Shown one piece after another: positions 1 through 6,462 of a stretch of DNA of 8,655 nt. Within the stretch, counting starts at the first letter, position 1. Every line of letters starts with the position of its first letter. The notes beneath the pieces were generated by a model that saw only the letters and a list, made by a program, of their open reading frames with translations, ran no database searches and had not been told where the DNA came from. Position numbers and translations under genes: made by a program. This DNA comes from a bacterium. GTDB lineage: Bacteria; SZUA-79; Acidulodesulfobacterales; Acidulodesulfobacteraceae. The DNA lies in assembly GCA_021821565.1 (NCBI GenBank), contig JAKACI010000049.1:1-8655 (forward strand), in the 5' to 3' direction.

Positions 1-238
1 TACAAATTTTATATAATATTTTATTATATAAACTAAATCAATATATTTTATTATTCCAACTTCATCATAATTACCAACAATACGTTGATATTGCTGTATT
101 TATTTTAGCAACAAAAATGTCTATGCGACTACAAAATAAAAAATAAAATGTTATAGTATCAACGGGTTATAATTTTAGAATAATAAAAGTGATAAAGTTA
201 GGTTATGCTAAATTTTAAATTTTGGAGGGATTATAATT
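1..238 (+). promoter_or_regulatory. AT-rich leader upstream of the dksA-family gene
   Basis: No gene was found in this stretch. A perfect TATAAT hexamer at 168-173 could be a -10 element about 65 bases before the ATG, but there is no convincing -35 hexamer at the right distance. GGAGGG at 224-229 is a strong Shine-Dalgarno sequence nine bases before the ATG at 239. Two weak hairpins with 5-bp stems occur at 78-93 (CAATA/TATTG) and 91-111 (TTGCT/AGCAA). They overlap, so at most one forms at a time, and either may belong to the end of an upstream transcript. The promoter is a guess; the ribosome-binding site is clear. Confidence 0.4.
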
Positions 239-805
239 ATGACCTGGAAAAAAAATACAAATAAAGAAAATAAAAATATAAATACAGCTACAAATGTGGA
301 TACATCTTCTTATGAAGAAAATCAACATCATGAAGATACCGTCAATTTAGATGGCTCTGATTTCACGTCTGAAGAACTTATTAAAATAAAACAAAATTTA
401 ATTACAATGAAAAAAGCTCTTCTAAAAGAAATAGACATGAGCGTCAAAGAAGGCTCTTCTAGTGATATGACCGAACCGCGCGGCGATATTTACGATATTT
501 CTTCAAACGAAAGAGACCGCGAATTGTCATATATGCTTGGGGATAGAGAAAGAAATAAACTTAGAGAGATAGATAACGCTATTTATAAAATTGACGACGG
601 AACATACGGAATATGCGATGAATGCGGAGAGATTATTTCTAAAAAAAGATTATCCATTATTCCTTATTCTAATTTATGCATAACTTGCAAATCCAAAATA
701 GAGAAAGAAGAAAAAGAGAAATTAAACGATAGTAGTTATTCCGACAATTTTAATACTATAGCAATTTTGGATGAAGATACGACGTATAATCATAATGAAG
801 AATAA
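239..805 (+). CDS. DksA/TraR-family zinc-finger RNA polymerase regulator
   Basis: Proteins of this family bind in the RNA polymerase secondary channel and, in the DksA branch, act with ppGpp to retune transcription. The 188-aa product has an Asn/Glu-rich N-terminus (about 1-40), a helical coiled-coil region (about 42-118) and a C-terminal four-cysteine zinc finger with C126-x2-C129 and C147-x2-C150. The typical finger context (YGICDECGEIIS, LCITC) is present. The coiled-coil tip motif DxxDxA of E. coli DksA appears as D83-x2-D86-x-S88, so both acidic residues are kept and the alanine is serine. The protein is longer than E. coli DksA (151 aa) because of low-complexity tails at both ends; the last 30 residues are acidic and Ser/Asn-rich. 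The start is supported by GGAGGG nine bases upstream. The gene stands alone and converges with the ABC ATPase gene. Family assignment is firm. Whether it is a true DksA or a paralogue is not settled. Confidence 0.9.
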   Translation: MTWKKNTNKENKNINTATNVDTSSYEENQHHEDTVNLDGSDFTSEELIKIKQNLITMKKALLKEIDMSVKEGSSSDMTEPRGDIYDISSNERDRELSYMLGDRERNKLREIDNAIYKIDDGTYGICDECGEIISKKRLSIIPYSNLCITCKSKIEKEEKEKLNDSSYSDNFNTIAILDEDTTYNHNEE

Positions 806-999
806 CAATTTGACTTTTCTCACGTATATCTCAAATTTACTTGGGAAGGATGATAATTTGACGTTCTCCATGTTGCCAAAACAAGATGATACCTCCCCCT
901 CCAGTAACAACGCAACGGCACTTGTTCATAAATATGCCTGCACCACTTACTCCAAGAGAAGATGTCTAATCCTCTATAAGTAGTCAACATATTACTCAA
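806..999. other. G+C-richer convergent intergenic island, no recognised gene
   Basis: The gap between two convergent stop codons is about 43-45% G+C over 841-960, against roughly a quarter in surrounding coding DNA and less in other spacers. Several reading frames stay open across it, as expected in a G+C-rich segment. They include 59 codons in frame after the TAG of the downstream minus-strand ATPase gene (999 down to 823). None of the translations resembles a family I recognise, and none of the + or - frames has a ribosome-binding site. No tRNA, SRP RNA, 6S RNA or riboswitch pattern was recognised. It could be a decayed insertion, a small RNA or a dispersed repeat. Confidence 0.45.
807..868 (+). 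repeat. Imperfect short direct repeat in the convergent gap
   Basis: AATTTGACTTTTCTC at 807-821 recurs as AATTTGACGTTCTC at 855-868, 48 bases apart. They differ by one substitution and one T. Each contains a TTGAC core. No function is apparent, and chance is possible at this length. Confidence 0.35.
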
Positions 1000-1989
1000 C
1001 TATAAATTGTAAGGGAAAAAACAATTTATCCGATAATCTTCATTTTCTTTTAATTCAGGTTCATTATTGATACATTTATCTTGCCTTCTGCTGCATAAAT
1101 TATAATACACGCATCCGCTGTTATTTTTTTGAATTCCTGCATTTATATTATTTATATTATTGTCGGCATCGGCAAATTGCAATATATTTTTTGGACCATA
1201 CGCCAATATAGATTCTAATAAAACTTTTGAATAAGGATGCGCCGGGCATTTAAAAAATCTGTCTGCAGGAGATATCTCCATAATTTTTCCACCGTACATA
1301 ACACAGACCTTATCTGCCAGGTGTCTTACCAATCTTAAATCATGAGTTATAAATATATAAGTTAAATTATCTTTTTCATGCAAATCTAAAAGCAGATTTA
1401 ATATTTGCGCTGAAACAGAAACGTCAAGAGCGGAAACAGGTTCATCAAGCACAAGAAGTTCGGGATTAACGGATAAACTTCTTGCTATAGATATTCTCTG
1501 ACGCTGCCCTCCCGATAATTCATGCGGGAATTTAAAAACATAATTTTCATCTAAACCGACCCTTTTCAACATCTGTATCGAATAAGACAATGCATCGCTT
1601 TTTTTAATCATTTTATTCTTTATTGCAGGCAAAGATACAATTTTATAAATCTTTTTTTTGGGATTTAATGAATAATACGGGTCTTGAAACACGATCTGAA
1701 TTTTTTTTCTCAAATTTAATTTTTTTAAATTATAATTTAATACGTCGCCTTTATATAAGATTTTGCCGGAAGTTTTATTTGTAAGTCCCAGAATTAATCT
1801 TGACAATGTTGACTTTCCGCATCCTGTTTCGCCTATAATTGAAAAAATCTCACCCTCATAAACCTTAAAAGAAATATTATCTACAGCCATTATAATATTT
1901 TTTCTAATATTAAATAAAGAATTATAGCCAAAATAATGTTTGCTTAAGTTGCTTATATTTAAGACTTCCTGCTTTTTGTTATCATTCAT
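1000..1989 (-). CDS. Peptide/nickel-type ABC importer ATPase, OppF/DppF-like
   Basis: This is one of two ATPases that would power an Opp/Dpp-type importer at the cytoplasmic face of the membrane. The 329-aa product has Walker A GETGCGKS (53-60), Q-loop FQDP with Q102, signature LSGGQ (158-162), Walker B ending in DEP with E183, and switch His H216. It is followed by the family's C-terminal HPY segment (251-253). The GETGCGKS and SGGQRQR forms are typical of the OppF/DppF partner. Four C-terminal cysteines (C293, C299, C306, C323) are spaced as in relatives reported to bind a [4Fe-4S] cluster. An Asn-rich linker (about 276-290) precedes them. The gene lies 120 bases after the OppD-like gene on the same strand. 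The ATG has no visible Shine-Dalgarno sequence, but the ABC domain begins at residue 9, so the start is reasonable. Substrate cannot be told without permease and binding protein. Confidence 0.9.
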   Translation of the reverse strand: MNDNKKQEVLNISNLSKHYFGYNSLFNIRKNIIMAVDNISFKVYEGEIFSIIGETGCGKSTLSRLILGLTNKTSGKILYKGDVLNYNLKKLNLRKKIQIVFQDPYYSLNPKKKIYKIVSLPAIKNKMIKKSDALSYSIQMLKRVGLDENYVFKFPHELSGGQRQRISIARSLSVNPELLVLDEPVSALDVSVSAQILNLLLDLHEKDNLTYIFITHDLRLVRHLADKVCVMYGGKIMEISPADRFFKCPAHPYSKVLLESILAYGPKNILQFADADNNINNINAGIQKNNSGCVYYNLCSRRQDKCINNEPELKENEDYRINCFFPYNL

Positions 1990-2016
1990 AAATTTATTAT
2001 ACGTATTACATTACAT

Positions 2017-2036
2017 ATAATTATAAAAATAATTAT
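2017..2036. repeat. A/T-only perfect hairpin between the two ABC ATPase genes
   Basis: ATAATTAT, AAAA, ATAATTAT form an 8-bp stem with a 4-base loop in the 120-base spacer 1990-2109. No G/C pair and no clear T-tract follow in the direction of transcription, so it is not a convincing terminator. Such structures arise easily by chance in DNA this AT-rich. The rest of the spacer shows nothing recognisable. Confidence 0.25.
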
Positions 2037-2109
2037 TACTCATAAATATATTGTTTATAAAATAAAATTAATCAATATATAATATATAATTTATTTTTAT
2101 ACCTGCCGA

Positions 2110-3099
2110 TTATTTTATATTTATACATCTTGCAAATCTTTCGCCGTTTAATTTTAATAATGAAATGTTATTTAAACACTCTTCGTTTTTTTTAAAACAT
2201 CTGTTGTAAAACCGGCATTTTCCTGATTTAAAATCATTCTGACTTAATGAACCGGGAATAACAAAAAGTTTTTCGCGCGGAACATAATCTTTTGATAAGG
2301 CAGGCACGGATTTTATTAATGATATTGTATATGGATGAATCGGACTATTTATTATATCTTCAGTTTTGCCGTATTCCATAATTTGTCCTGCGTAAAATAC
2401 TATTGTTTTATCAGAAATATTTCTTGCAATGCTTAAATCATGGGATATAAATATTACGCTGACATTTTTTTCAACCCGCATTTTTTCAATTAGAGCAAGA
2501 ACCTGAAGAGATGTTTTGACATCTAATGCGGTAGTCGGTTCGTCAGCCACAAGCACGGCAGGATCAAGCACCATAGCCATTGCAATCATAACTCTTTGTC
2601 TCATTCCTCCCGAAAGTTCATGCGGATAAGAATTAAAACGAGCTTTGCCGTTAATCCGCATAAGTTCAAGGTAGTGTATCGCAATATCGGCTGCATCTTT
2701 TTTTTTCATTTTTTTATGCGCTAAAATTGCCTCTACTATCTGATCTCCTATTTTTATAACGGGATTTAAAGAAACATTCGGGTCTTGAAAAATCATTGAA
2801 ATTAAACGTCCTCTTACATCGCTTAATTTATTCTCTTTTAATTCCGCTATATTTATTTTTTCGGAGCTTTCATGGTCTGATACAAATATGTTCCCCGATG
2901 AAATTTCGGATATATAAGGCGGATTTAATCTCATTAGCGATAATCCTAAAAAAGATTTGCCGCTTCCTGATTCGCCTACGATAGCAATTATTTCACCGTT
3001 TTGAACACTAAAAGAAACAGAATCTGCTACATTGAAAAATTCCTTTTTTTTAAAATTAGTATAAAGTTTTACGGTTAAATCATCTACGATTAAACTCAT
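2110..3099 (-). CDS. Peptide/nickel-type ABC importer ATPase, OppD/DppD-like
   Basis: This is the second ATPase of the pair, expected to heterodimerise with the OppF-like protein encoded next. The 329-aa product has Walker A GESGSGKS (42-49), Q-loop FQDP with Q105, signature LSGGM (162-166), Walker B ADEP with E187, and switch His H220. The oligopeptide-type C-terminal domain begins near HPY (255-257). SGGMRQRVMIAMA is the usual OppD/DppD form of the signature helix. Four C-terminal cysteines (C295, C301, C308, C325) match the set in the partner and may bind an iron-sulfur cluster, as reported for Dpp/Opp relatives; binding here is inferred. The ATG has no recognisable Shine-Dalgarno sequence. 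The gene follows argS on the same strand after about 95 bases. The usual permease pair and binding protein are not in this window, so this is a detached ATPase pair. Confidence 0.9.
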   Translation of the reverse strand: MSLIVDDLTVKLYTNFKKKEFFNVADSVSFSVQNGEIIAIVGESGSGKSFLGLSLMRLNPPYISEISSGNIFVSDHESSEKINIAELKENKLSDVRGRLISMIFQDPNVSLNPVIKIGDQIVEAILAHKKMKKKDAADIAIHYLELMRINGKARFNSYPHELSGGMRQRVMIAMAMVLDPAVLVADEPTTALDVKTSLQVLALIEKMRVEKNVSVIFISHDLSIARNISDKTIVFYAGQIMEYGKTEDIINSPIHPYTISLIKSVPALSKDYVPREKLFVIPGSLSQNDFKSGKCRFYNRCFKKNEECLNNISLLKLNGERFARCINIK

Positions 3100-3144
3100 T
3101 ATGATATATGCTATTTATAATAATTTTATTATTTTATTATATTA

Positions 3145-3168
3145 TTCTGTAATTCTGTAATTCTGTAA
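3145..3168. repeat. Three perfect tandem copies of an 8-bp unit
   Basis: TTCTGTAA is repeated three times without interruption at 3145-3152, 3153-3160 and 3161-3168, in the argS to oppD-like spacer. The 8-bp unit out of phase with codons fits a slippage-prone intergenic tract. Copy number may vary between strains. Confidence 0.8.
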
Positions 3169-3183
3169 TTTAAATATTTAAAT
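3168..3183. repeat. 16-bp A/T palindrome after argS
   Basis: ATTTAAATATTTAAAT is a perfect palindrome 12 bases beyond the argS stop codon on the minus strand, and it touches the tandem TTCTGTAA tract. It could be a weak hairpin at the end of the argS transcript, but it lacks G/C pairs and may be chance. Confidence 0.3.
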
Positions 3184-3194
3184 AAAGTAAATTT

Positions 3195-5795
3195 CTACAT
3201 TTTTTTTAAGATAGGCACGGATAATAAATTTAAACCTGTTTCTAAAACTATTTTTACTGAAATTAAAAACAGTATCCTATTATATACAAAATCTGATTCG
3301 AGACCCATAAGTTTATAATTCTGATAATAACTGTTAAAGAGAGCAGCGAGATCTAATAAATATGTACCGACTATAGAAGGTTCGTCGTTGGCAACAGCAT
3401 CTTTTACAATATCCTCTATCAAAGACAAATGTTTAACAATAGAAAATATTAATTCAAAATCATCGTCCTGCACAGTACAAAAATCTTTTTTTTCTATTTT
3501 AATATCGGTAAACATTTCAGAATAATATAATTTTTCTATTTTAATTTTAAACGAATATTCTTTAGCTAATTTTTCTATAAGACTGTTTATTCTGGCAACC
3601 GAATATTGCAGATAAGGTCCTGTTTGACCCTCAAAAGACAGAACATTATCCCAATTAAAATTAATATCGATACTGCGGCGTGTTTTAAGGTCATTAAATA
3701 TAACTGCTCCTATGCCGACTTTTAACGCTATTTCGTCTATATCTATGTCAAAGTCAAATACTTGATTTTTGGTATCATTAATATTAATATTTATTAAATT
3801 TTTTTCATCTTTTTTATTATCTAAATTATCGGCGTTTTTAATTTTTTTTTCAGTTGATTCACAAGTATTATCAGAATGATCACAAATATTAACATCAGCC
3901 TGAAACTGCTTATTGTATTTAAATTTAGCGTCTTCAGAAAGGGAAAGTTTTAGCTGTGCTTTTTCTTTTGCTTCATTAATATAATCTTCCAAAAATACGA
4001 GGTTCCCTTTTCTTGTGGACATTCCTATTATTCTGCCAAATTTTATATGATATAATTTTCCTGCAATTTCAGAAGCATATTTGGAAAATAAATTAACGTC
4101 TATTTTTTTATTTATATTTATATCATTATTCCGTTTATCGTTTTTTTCTTCATTTTTTTCTTTATTTACTTTATCTATATGATTAATATTACTTTTATCT
4201 TCATCGCTATTTTCGTACATATTTAATTTTTCGGATTCTATAAGTTTTCTTTCATTTTCTTTTAAAATTTTAAATATGTTAAATAACTGACTAAAATGTA
4301 ATGCCTGCTCAGAGCCGACGACATAGAGCATTTTATCAAACTTAAATTTCTCAAATCTTAATACCGCCGTAGCAATATCACGGGAAAGATAAAGGGTCGT
4401 TCCATCGCTTTTTGCAATCAGAGCAGGCGTTTTTTCCATAGGAATTATAACCGCATCCATACTTGTTTCGGCAATGTCCGCTTTTAATAATATGTTAACT
4501 AAATTAACGGCTAATTTTGAAGATTGAGACTCTCCCTCGTAAAAATCAAAAGATACATTGATTATATTATAGATACGCTTAAATTCTTGTATGCTTAATT
4601 TTCTGAATAATTTCCATAAATATAATTCGCCGGGAATCTCTTTTTTAATTTTATTATCAGATTCTATATGATGATATTTTCTATTATTAGATTTTTTATT
4701 ATTATTTATAATATTTAATTCAGTATTATCGGATTCTGTATTTACTATTTCATCGTCACCGTTATTATTATTATCTTGCGTATCTTTTATAATTTCTGCG
4801 CAAAAATCATATATATTGCCGTTAATAATAATATTATTTTCATCATCTGAAGTATTAATGACATCATTTGATAATTCAACTGCATCGTCTATTTCAATTA
4901 TAGATTTTTCAAGTTTTTGAAATCTTAGTCTGGCTTCATTATCTAGTTCGGGATTGTTTTCTGCTTCCGAATGAAATTTTACATATAATTTATATAAAAA
5001 TTTTACAGGCTCGTTCTTAAATTCTGCCAGATTTGAATTTAAATTAAATACATTTTTATTATTGTCATCGTTATTATTATTATTTATATCTATATCTTTA
5101 AAACGGCAAAATGCGGTTATCAGTTTCCCGAATTGTGTTCCAAAATCTCCGAGATAATTTATTTTTATAGTTTTATATCCGCAAAAATCGTAAATACGGG
5201 CAAGACTCATACCTATAACAGTTGACCTTAAATGTCCAACGCCGAAAGGTTTTGCTATATTAGGAGAAGAAAAATCTATTACTACGGTTTTATCTTTTCC
5301 TGAATAATTTCTGCCATAATTATTTTTTTTTGTTAAAATTTCTGTAATTATATAATTGACAAACTTCTGTTTATTAAAATAAAAATTTATATAAGCTCCC
5401 TTGGCGTTAACAGAAGTGAAATATTGCGTAAAATTTTTAAATAAATCCTGCAAATAATTATTTTTAAGTTTATTTATATCATATACATATAACGGATTAA
5501 TGATATATGAGTATATAAAACCGACTATTTTATTTGCAATATCTTCAGGCTGCCCTTTAAAACCGTTTTGTTTTAAATAATAAGAAGGAACGCAATAATC
5601 TCCGTAAGACGGATCCGGCGGCAGTTTAATAAGTTTTTCAATCTCAAGCGTATTAATCTTATCTAAATCAAATTTTATATTAAAATTAGCACTATTTTTA
5701 TCAGTTTCAATTTCAACTAATTCTTTGTTTATTATAATAATATAAATTAGAAAAATTAAATTTGATTTAAAAATATTTCCCGATGTTTCCGTCAT
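3195..5795 (-). CDS. argS: Arginyl-tRNA synthetase with long low-complexity insertions
   Basis: This cytoplasmic class I enzyme charges tRNA-Arg with arginine using ATP. Counted from the ATG at 5795 (866 aa), the order is: N-terminal Add-1 domain with PPDPSYGDYC (59-68), nucleotide-binding core with SSPNIAKP then GVGH (185-188) as the HIGH-type motif, GDFGTQFG (216-223), GMSTRKG (591-597) at the KMSKS position, and a DALR-type anticodon-binding C-terminus (about 717-866). GVGH and MSTRKG are accepted ArgS variants. Family members are usually about 550-600 aa. The excess comes from three insertions rich in Asn, Asp, Lys and Glu (about 298-386, 516-577, 625-686) plus an Asn/Asp run at 236-247. 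No frameshift breaks the frame and all core motifs are kept, so it should be active. A TTG two codons upstream (5801) is possible, but ATG is preferred; neither has a Shine-Dalgarno sequence. Residues 12-22 are unusually hydrophobic. Confidence 0.93.
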   Translation of the reverse strand: MTETSGNIFKSNLIFLIYIIIINKELVEIETDKNSANFNIKFDLDKINTLEIEKLIKLPPDPSYGDYCVPSYYLKQNGFKGQPEDIANKIVGFIYSYIINPLYVYDINKLKNNYLQDLFKNFTQYFTSVNAKGAYINFYFNKQKFVNYIITEILTKKNNYGRNYSGKDKTVVIDFSSPNIAKPFGVGHLRSTVIGMSLARIYDFCGYKTIKINYLGDFGTQFGKLITAFCRFKDIDINNNNNDDNNKNVFNLNSNLAEFKNEPVKFLYKLYVKFHSEAENNPELDNEARLRFQKLEKSIIEIDDAVELSNDVINTSDDENNIIINGNIYDFCAEIIKDTQDNNNNGDDEIVNTESDNTELNIINNNKKSNNRKYHHIESDNKIKKEIPGELYLWKLFRKLSIQEFKRIYNIINVSFDFYEGESQSSKLAVNLVNILLKADIAETSMDAVIIPMEKTPALIAKSDGTTLYLSRDIATAVLRFEKFKFDKMLYVVGSEQALHFSQLFNIFKILKENERKLIESEKLNMYENSDEDKSNINHIDKVNKEKNEEKNDKRNNDININKKIDVNLFSKYASEIAGKLYHIKFGRIIGMSTRKGNLVFLEDYINEAKEKAQLKLSLSEDAKFKYNKQFQADVNICDHSDNTCESTEKKIKNADNLDNKKDEKNLINININDTKNQVFDFDIDIDEIALKVGIGAVIFNDLKTRRSIDINFNWDNVLSFEGQTGPYLQYSVARINSLIEKLAKEYSFKIKIEKLYYSEMFTDIKIEKKDFCTVQDDDFELIFSIVKHLSLIEDIVKDAVANDEPSIVGTYLLDLAALFNSYYQNYKLMGLESDFVYNRILFLISVKIVLETGLNLLSVPILKKM

Positions 5796-6104
5796 TTGCA
5801 ATTTAAGTTAAAATTTTTAATGTTATTTATTTAATTATTTAATTGAATATTAATATCTAATATATCTTTATACGTATGTTAACTATCTTTATCATTACTC
5901 TGACATTATGTTATTTTATACAAAAAACAGAAAAAATAAAAGTTAATAATTAAAATAATTAAAAACAAAGAGTGCGATAATAACTAAAAATCTTCATATT
6001 TCATAGTTATGTCTCATAGTCAAAAATAATAAATTGAGATTTATAATTACAATTTATAATCATAATAAAACAAATATAGTTTAAAATTTTATTTTAATTT
6101 ATAC

Positions 6105-6119
6105 TTTTATCTGATAAAA
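6105..6119. promoter_or_regulatory. Perfect inverted repeat, possible operator for the rubredoxin cluster
   Basis: TTTTATC, T, GATAAAA is a perfect 7+1+7 palindrome about 105 bases before the rubredoxin start, followed at once by TATAAA. Position and symmetry fit a dimeric regulator site. It does not match the Fur, FNR, Rex or PerR consensus closely enough to name a regulator. Chance is not excluded in A/T-rich DNA. Confidence 0.35.
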
Positions 6120-6212
6120 TATAAATTATATAAATAAAACACGATATATGCATCAATAAGATATACATATTGTGCTGTACCGCATCGCAAATTTATAAAA
6201 AAACTTCAAAAA

Positions 6213-6218
6213 AGGTGA
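6213..6218 (+). promoter_or_regulatory. Shine-Dalgarno sequence that fixes a TTG start
   Basis: AGGTGA ends five bases before the TTG at 6224. It is the only good ribosome-binding site near the start of this gene, and it favours TTG 6224 over the in-frame TTG at 6170 and GTG at 6215. Confidence 0.6.
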
Positions 6219-6223
6219 GTAAA

Positions 6224-6439
6224 TTGAATAAAAATAAAAATAGCAATGAAAATGATAACAAAAATAATACTAAATATGTCTGTCAGGCATGTCCTTATAT
6301 TTATGACGAGGAAAAAGGCGACCCTGAAGGCGGAATTCCTCCTGGAACTCCTTTTGAAGAAATTCCCGACGATTGGGTTTGCCCGATCTGTTTTGTTGAC
6401 AAAACCCATTTTGAATTATTAAAAAACAATAAAAAATAA
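6224..6439 (+). CDS. Atypical rubredoxin with Asn/Lys-rich N-terminal tail
   Basis: Rubredoxins are small cytoplasmic one-electron carriers holding one iron by four cysteines. Counted from TTG 6224 the product is 71 aa, with C20-x2-C23 and C53-x2-C56 all present, and the signature PDDWVCPIC conserved. It departs from the family in two ways. First, the residue after each second cysteine, normally glycine in CxxCG knuckles, is Pro24 in the first loop and Phe57 in the second. Second, an Asn/Lys/Asp-rich tail of about 17 residues precedes the domain. An upstream TTG at 6170 would give 89 aa and add a Cys-Cys pair, but it has no ribosome-binding site. The next gene encodes a canonical rubredoxin sharing IPPGTPFEE and PDDWVCP, so this looks like a diverged tandem copy. 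The iron site is probably intact but its environment, redox potential or partner may differ. Confidence 0.85.
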   Translation: MNKNKNSNENDNKNNTKYVCQACPYIYDEEKGDPEGGIPPGTPFEEIPDDWVCPICFVDKTHFELLKNNKK

Positions 6440-6440
6440 T

Positions 6441-6462
6441 ATTTTTAATATATTTTTAATAT
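6441..6462. repeat. 11-bp perfect tandem duplication
   Basis: ATTTTTAATAT occurs twice back to back immediately after the stop codon of the first rubredoxin gene. It contains no G or C, so it is most likely a slippage product. Confidence 0.6.

Larger units (their letters stand above)
5796..6223. promoter_or_regulatory. Divergent AT-rich intergenic region between argS and the rubredoxin genes
   Basis: No coding region was found in these 428 bases. It must carry promoters for argS leftward and for the rubredoxin cluster rightward, but no -35/-10 pair matches the consensus well. A leftward TTAACA followed at 17 bases by TAGATA (minus strand, within about 5845-5885) is the best weak argS candidate. 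Small repeats occur: TCATAGT at 6001-6007 and 6014-6020, and the palindrome at 6105-6119, listed separately. From 6170 a TTG-started reading frame is open and in phase with the rubredoxin, but the better start lies at 6224. Confidence 0.5.

Noticed and set aside
1..103. Minus-strand open frame of about 33 codons running to the left edge
   Set aside because: No ATG, GTG or TTG start was found in frame and no family resemblance was seen; it cannot be separated from chance at the edge.
722..910. Minus-strand 62-aa open frame overlapping the end of the dksA-like gene
   Set aside because: It overlaps a well-supported gene, has no ribosome-binding site, and owes its length to the G+C-rich island.
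771..983. Plus-strand 70-aa open frame overlapping the dksA-like gene end
   Set aside because: It starts inside the dksA-like gene in another frame, has no ribosome-binding site and resembles no family I know.
2796..2984. Plus-strand 62-aa open frame inside the OppD-like gene
   Set aside because: It is antisense to a conserved gene, with no ribosome-binding site or recognisable protein.
5055..5090. Trinucleotide-like ATT/TTA runs as a CRISPR or structured repeat array
   Set aside because: They encode Asn/Asp runs in frame within ArgS; there are no regular repeats with unique spacers.
5244..5255. Possible loss of ArgS activity because the HIGH motif reads GVGH
   Set aside because: Gly or Ser at the first position is a known natural variant among ArgS proteins with the SPNIAKP block, and the final His and all other motifs are intact.
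6170..6223. Upstream TTG start that would lengthen the first rubredoxin by 18 residues and add a Cys-Cys pair
   Set aside because: It has no ribosome-binding site, whereas AGGTGA lies five bases before the TTG at 6224. Kept only as an alternative.
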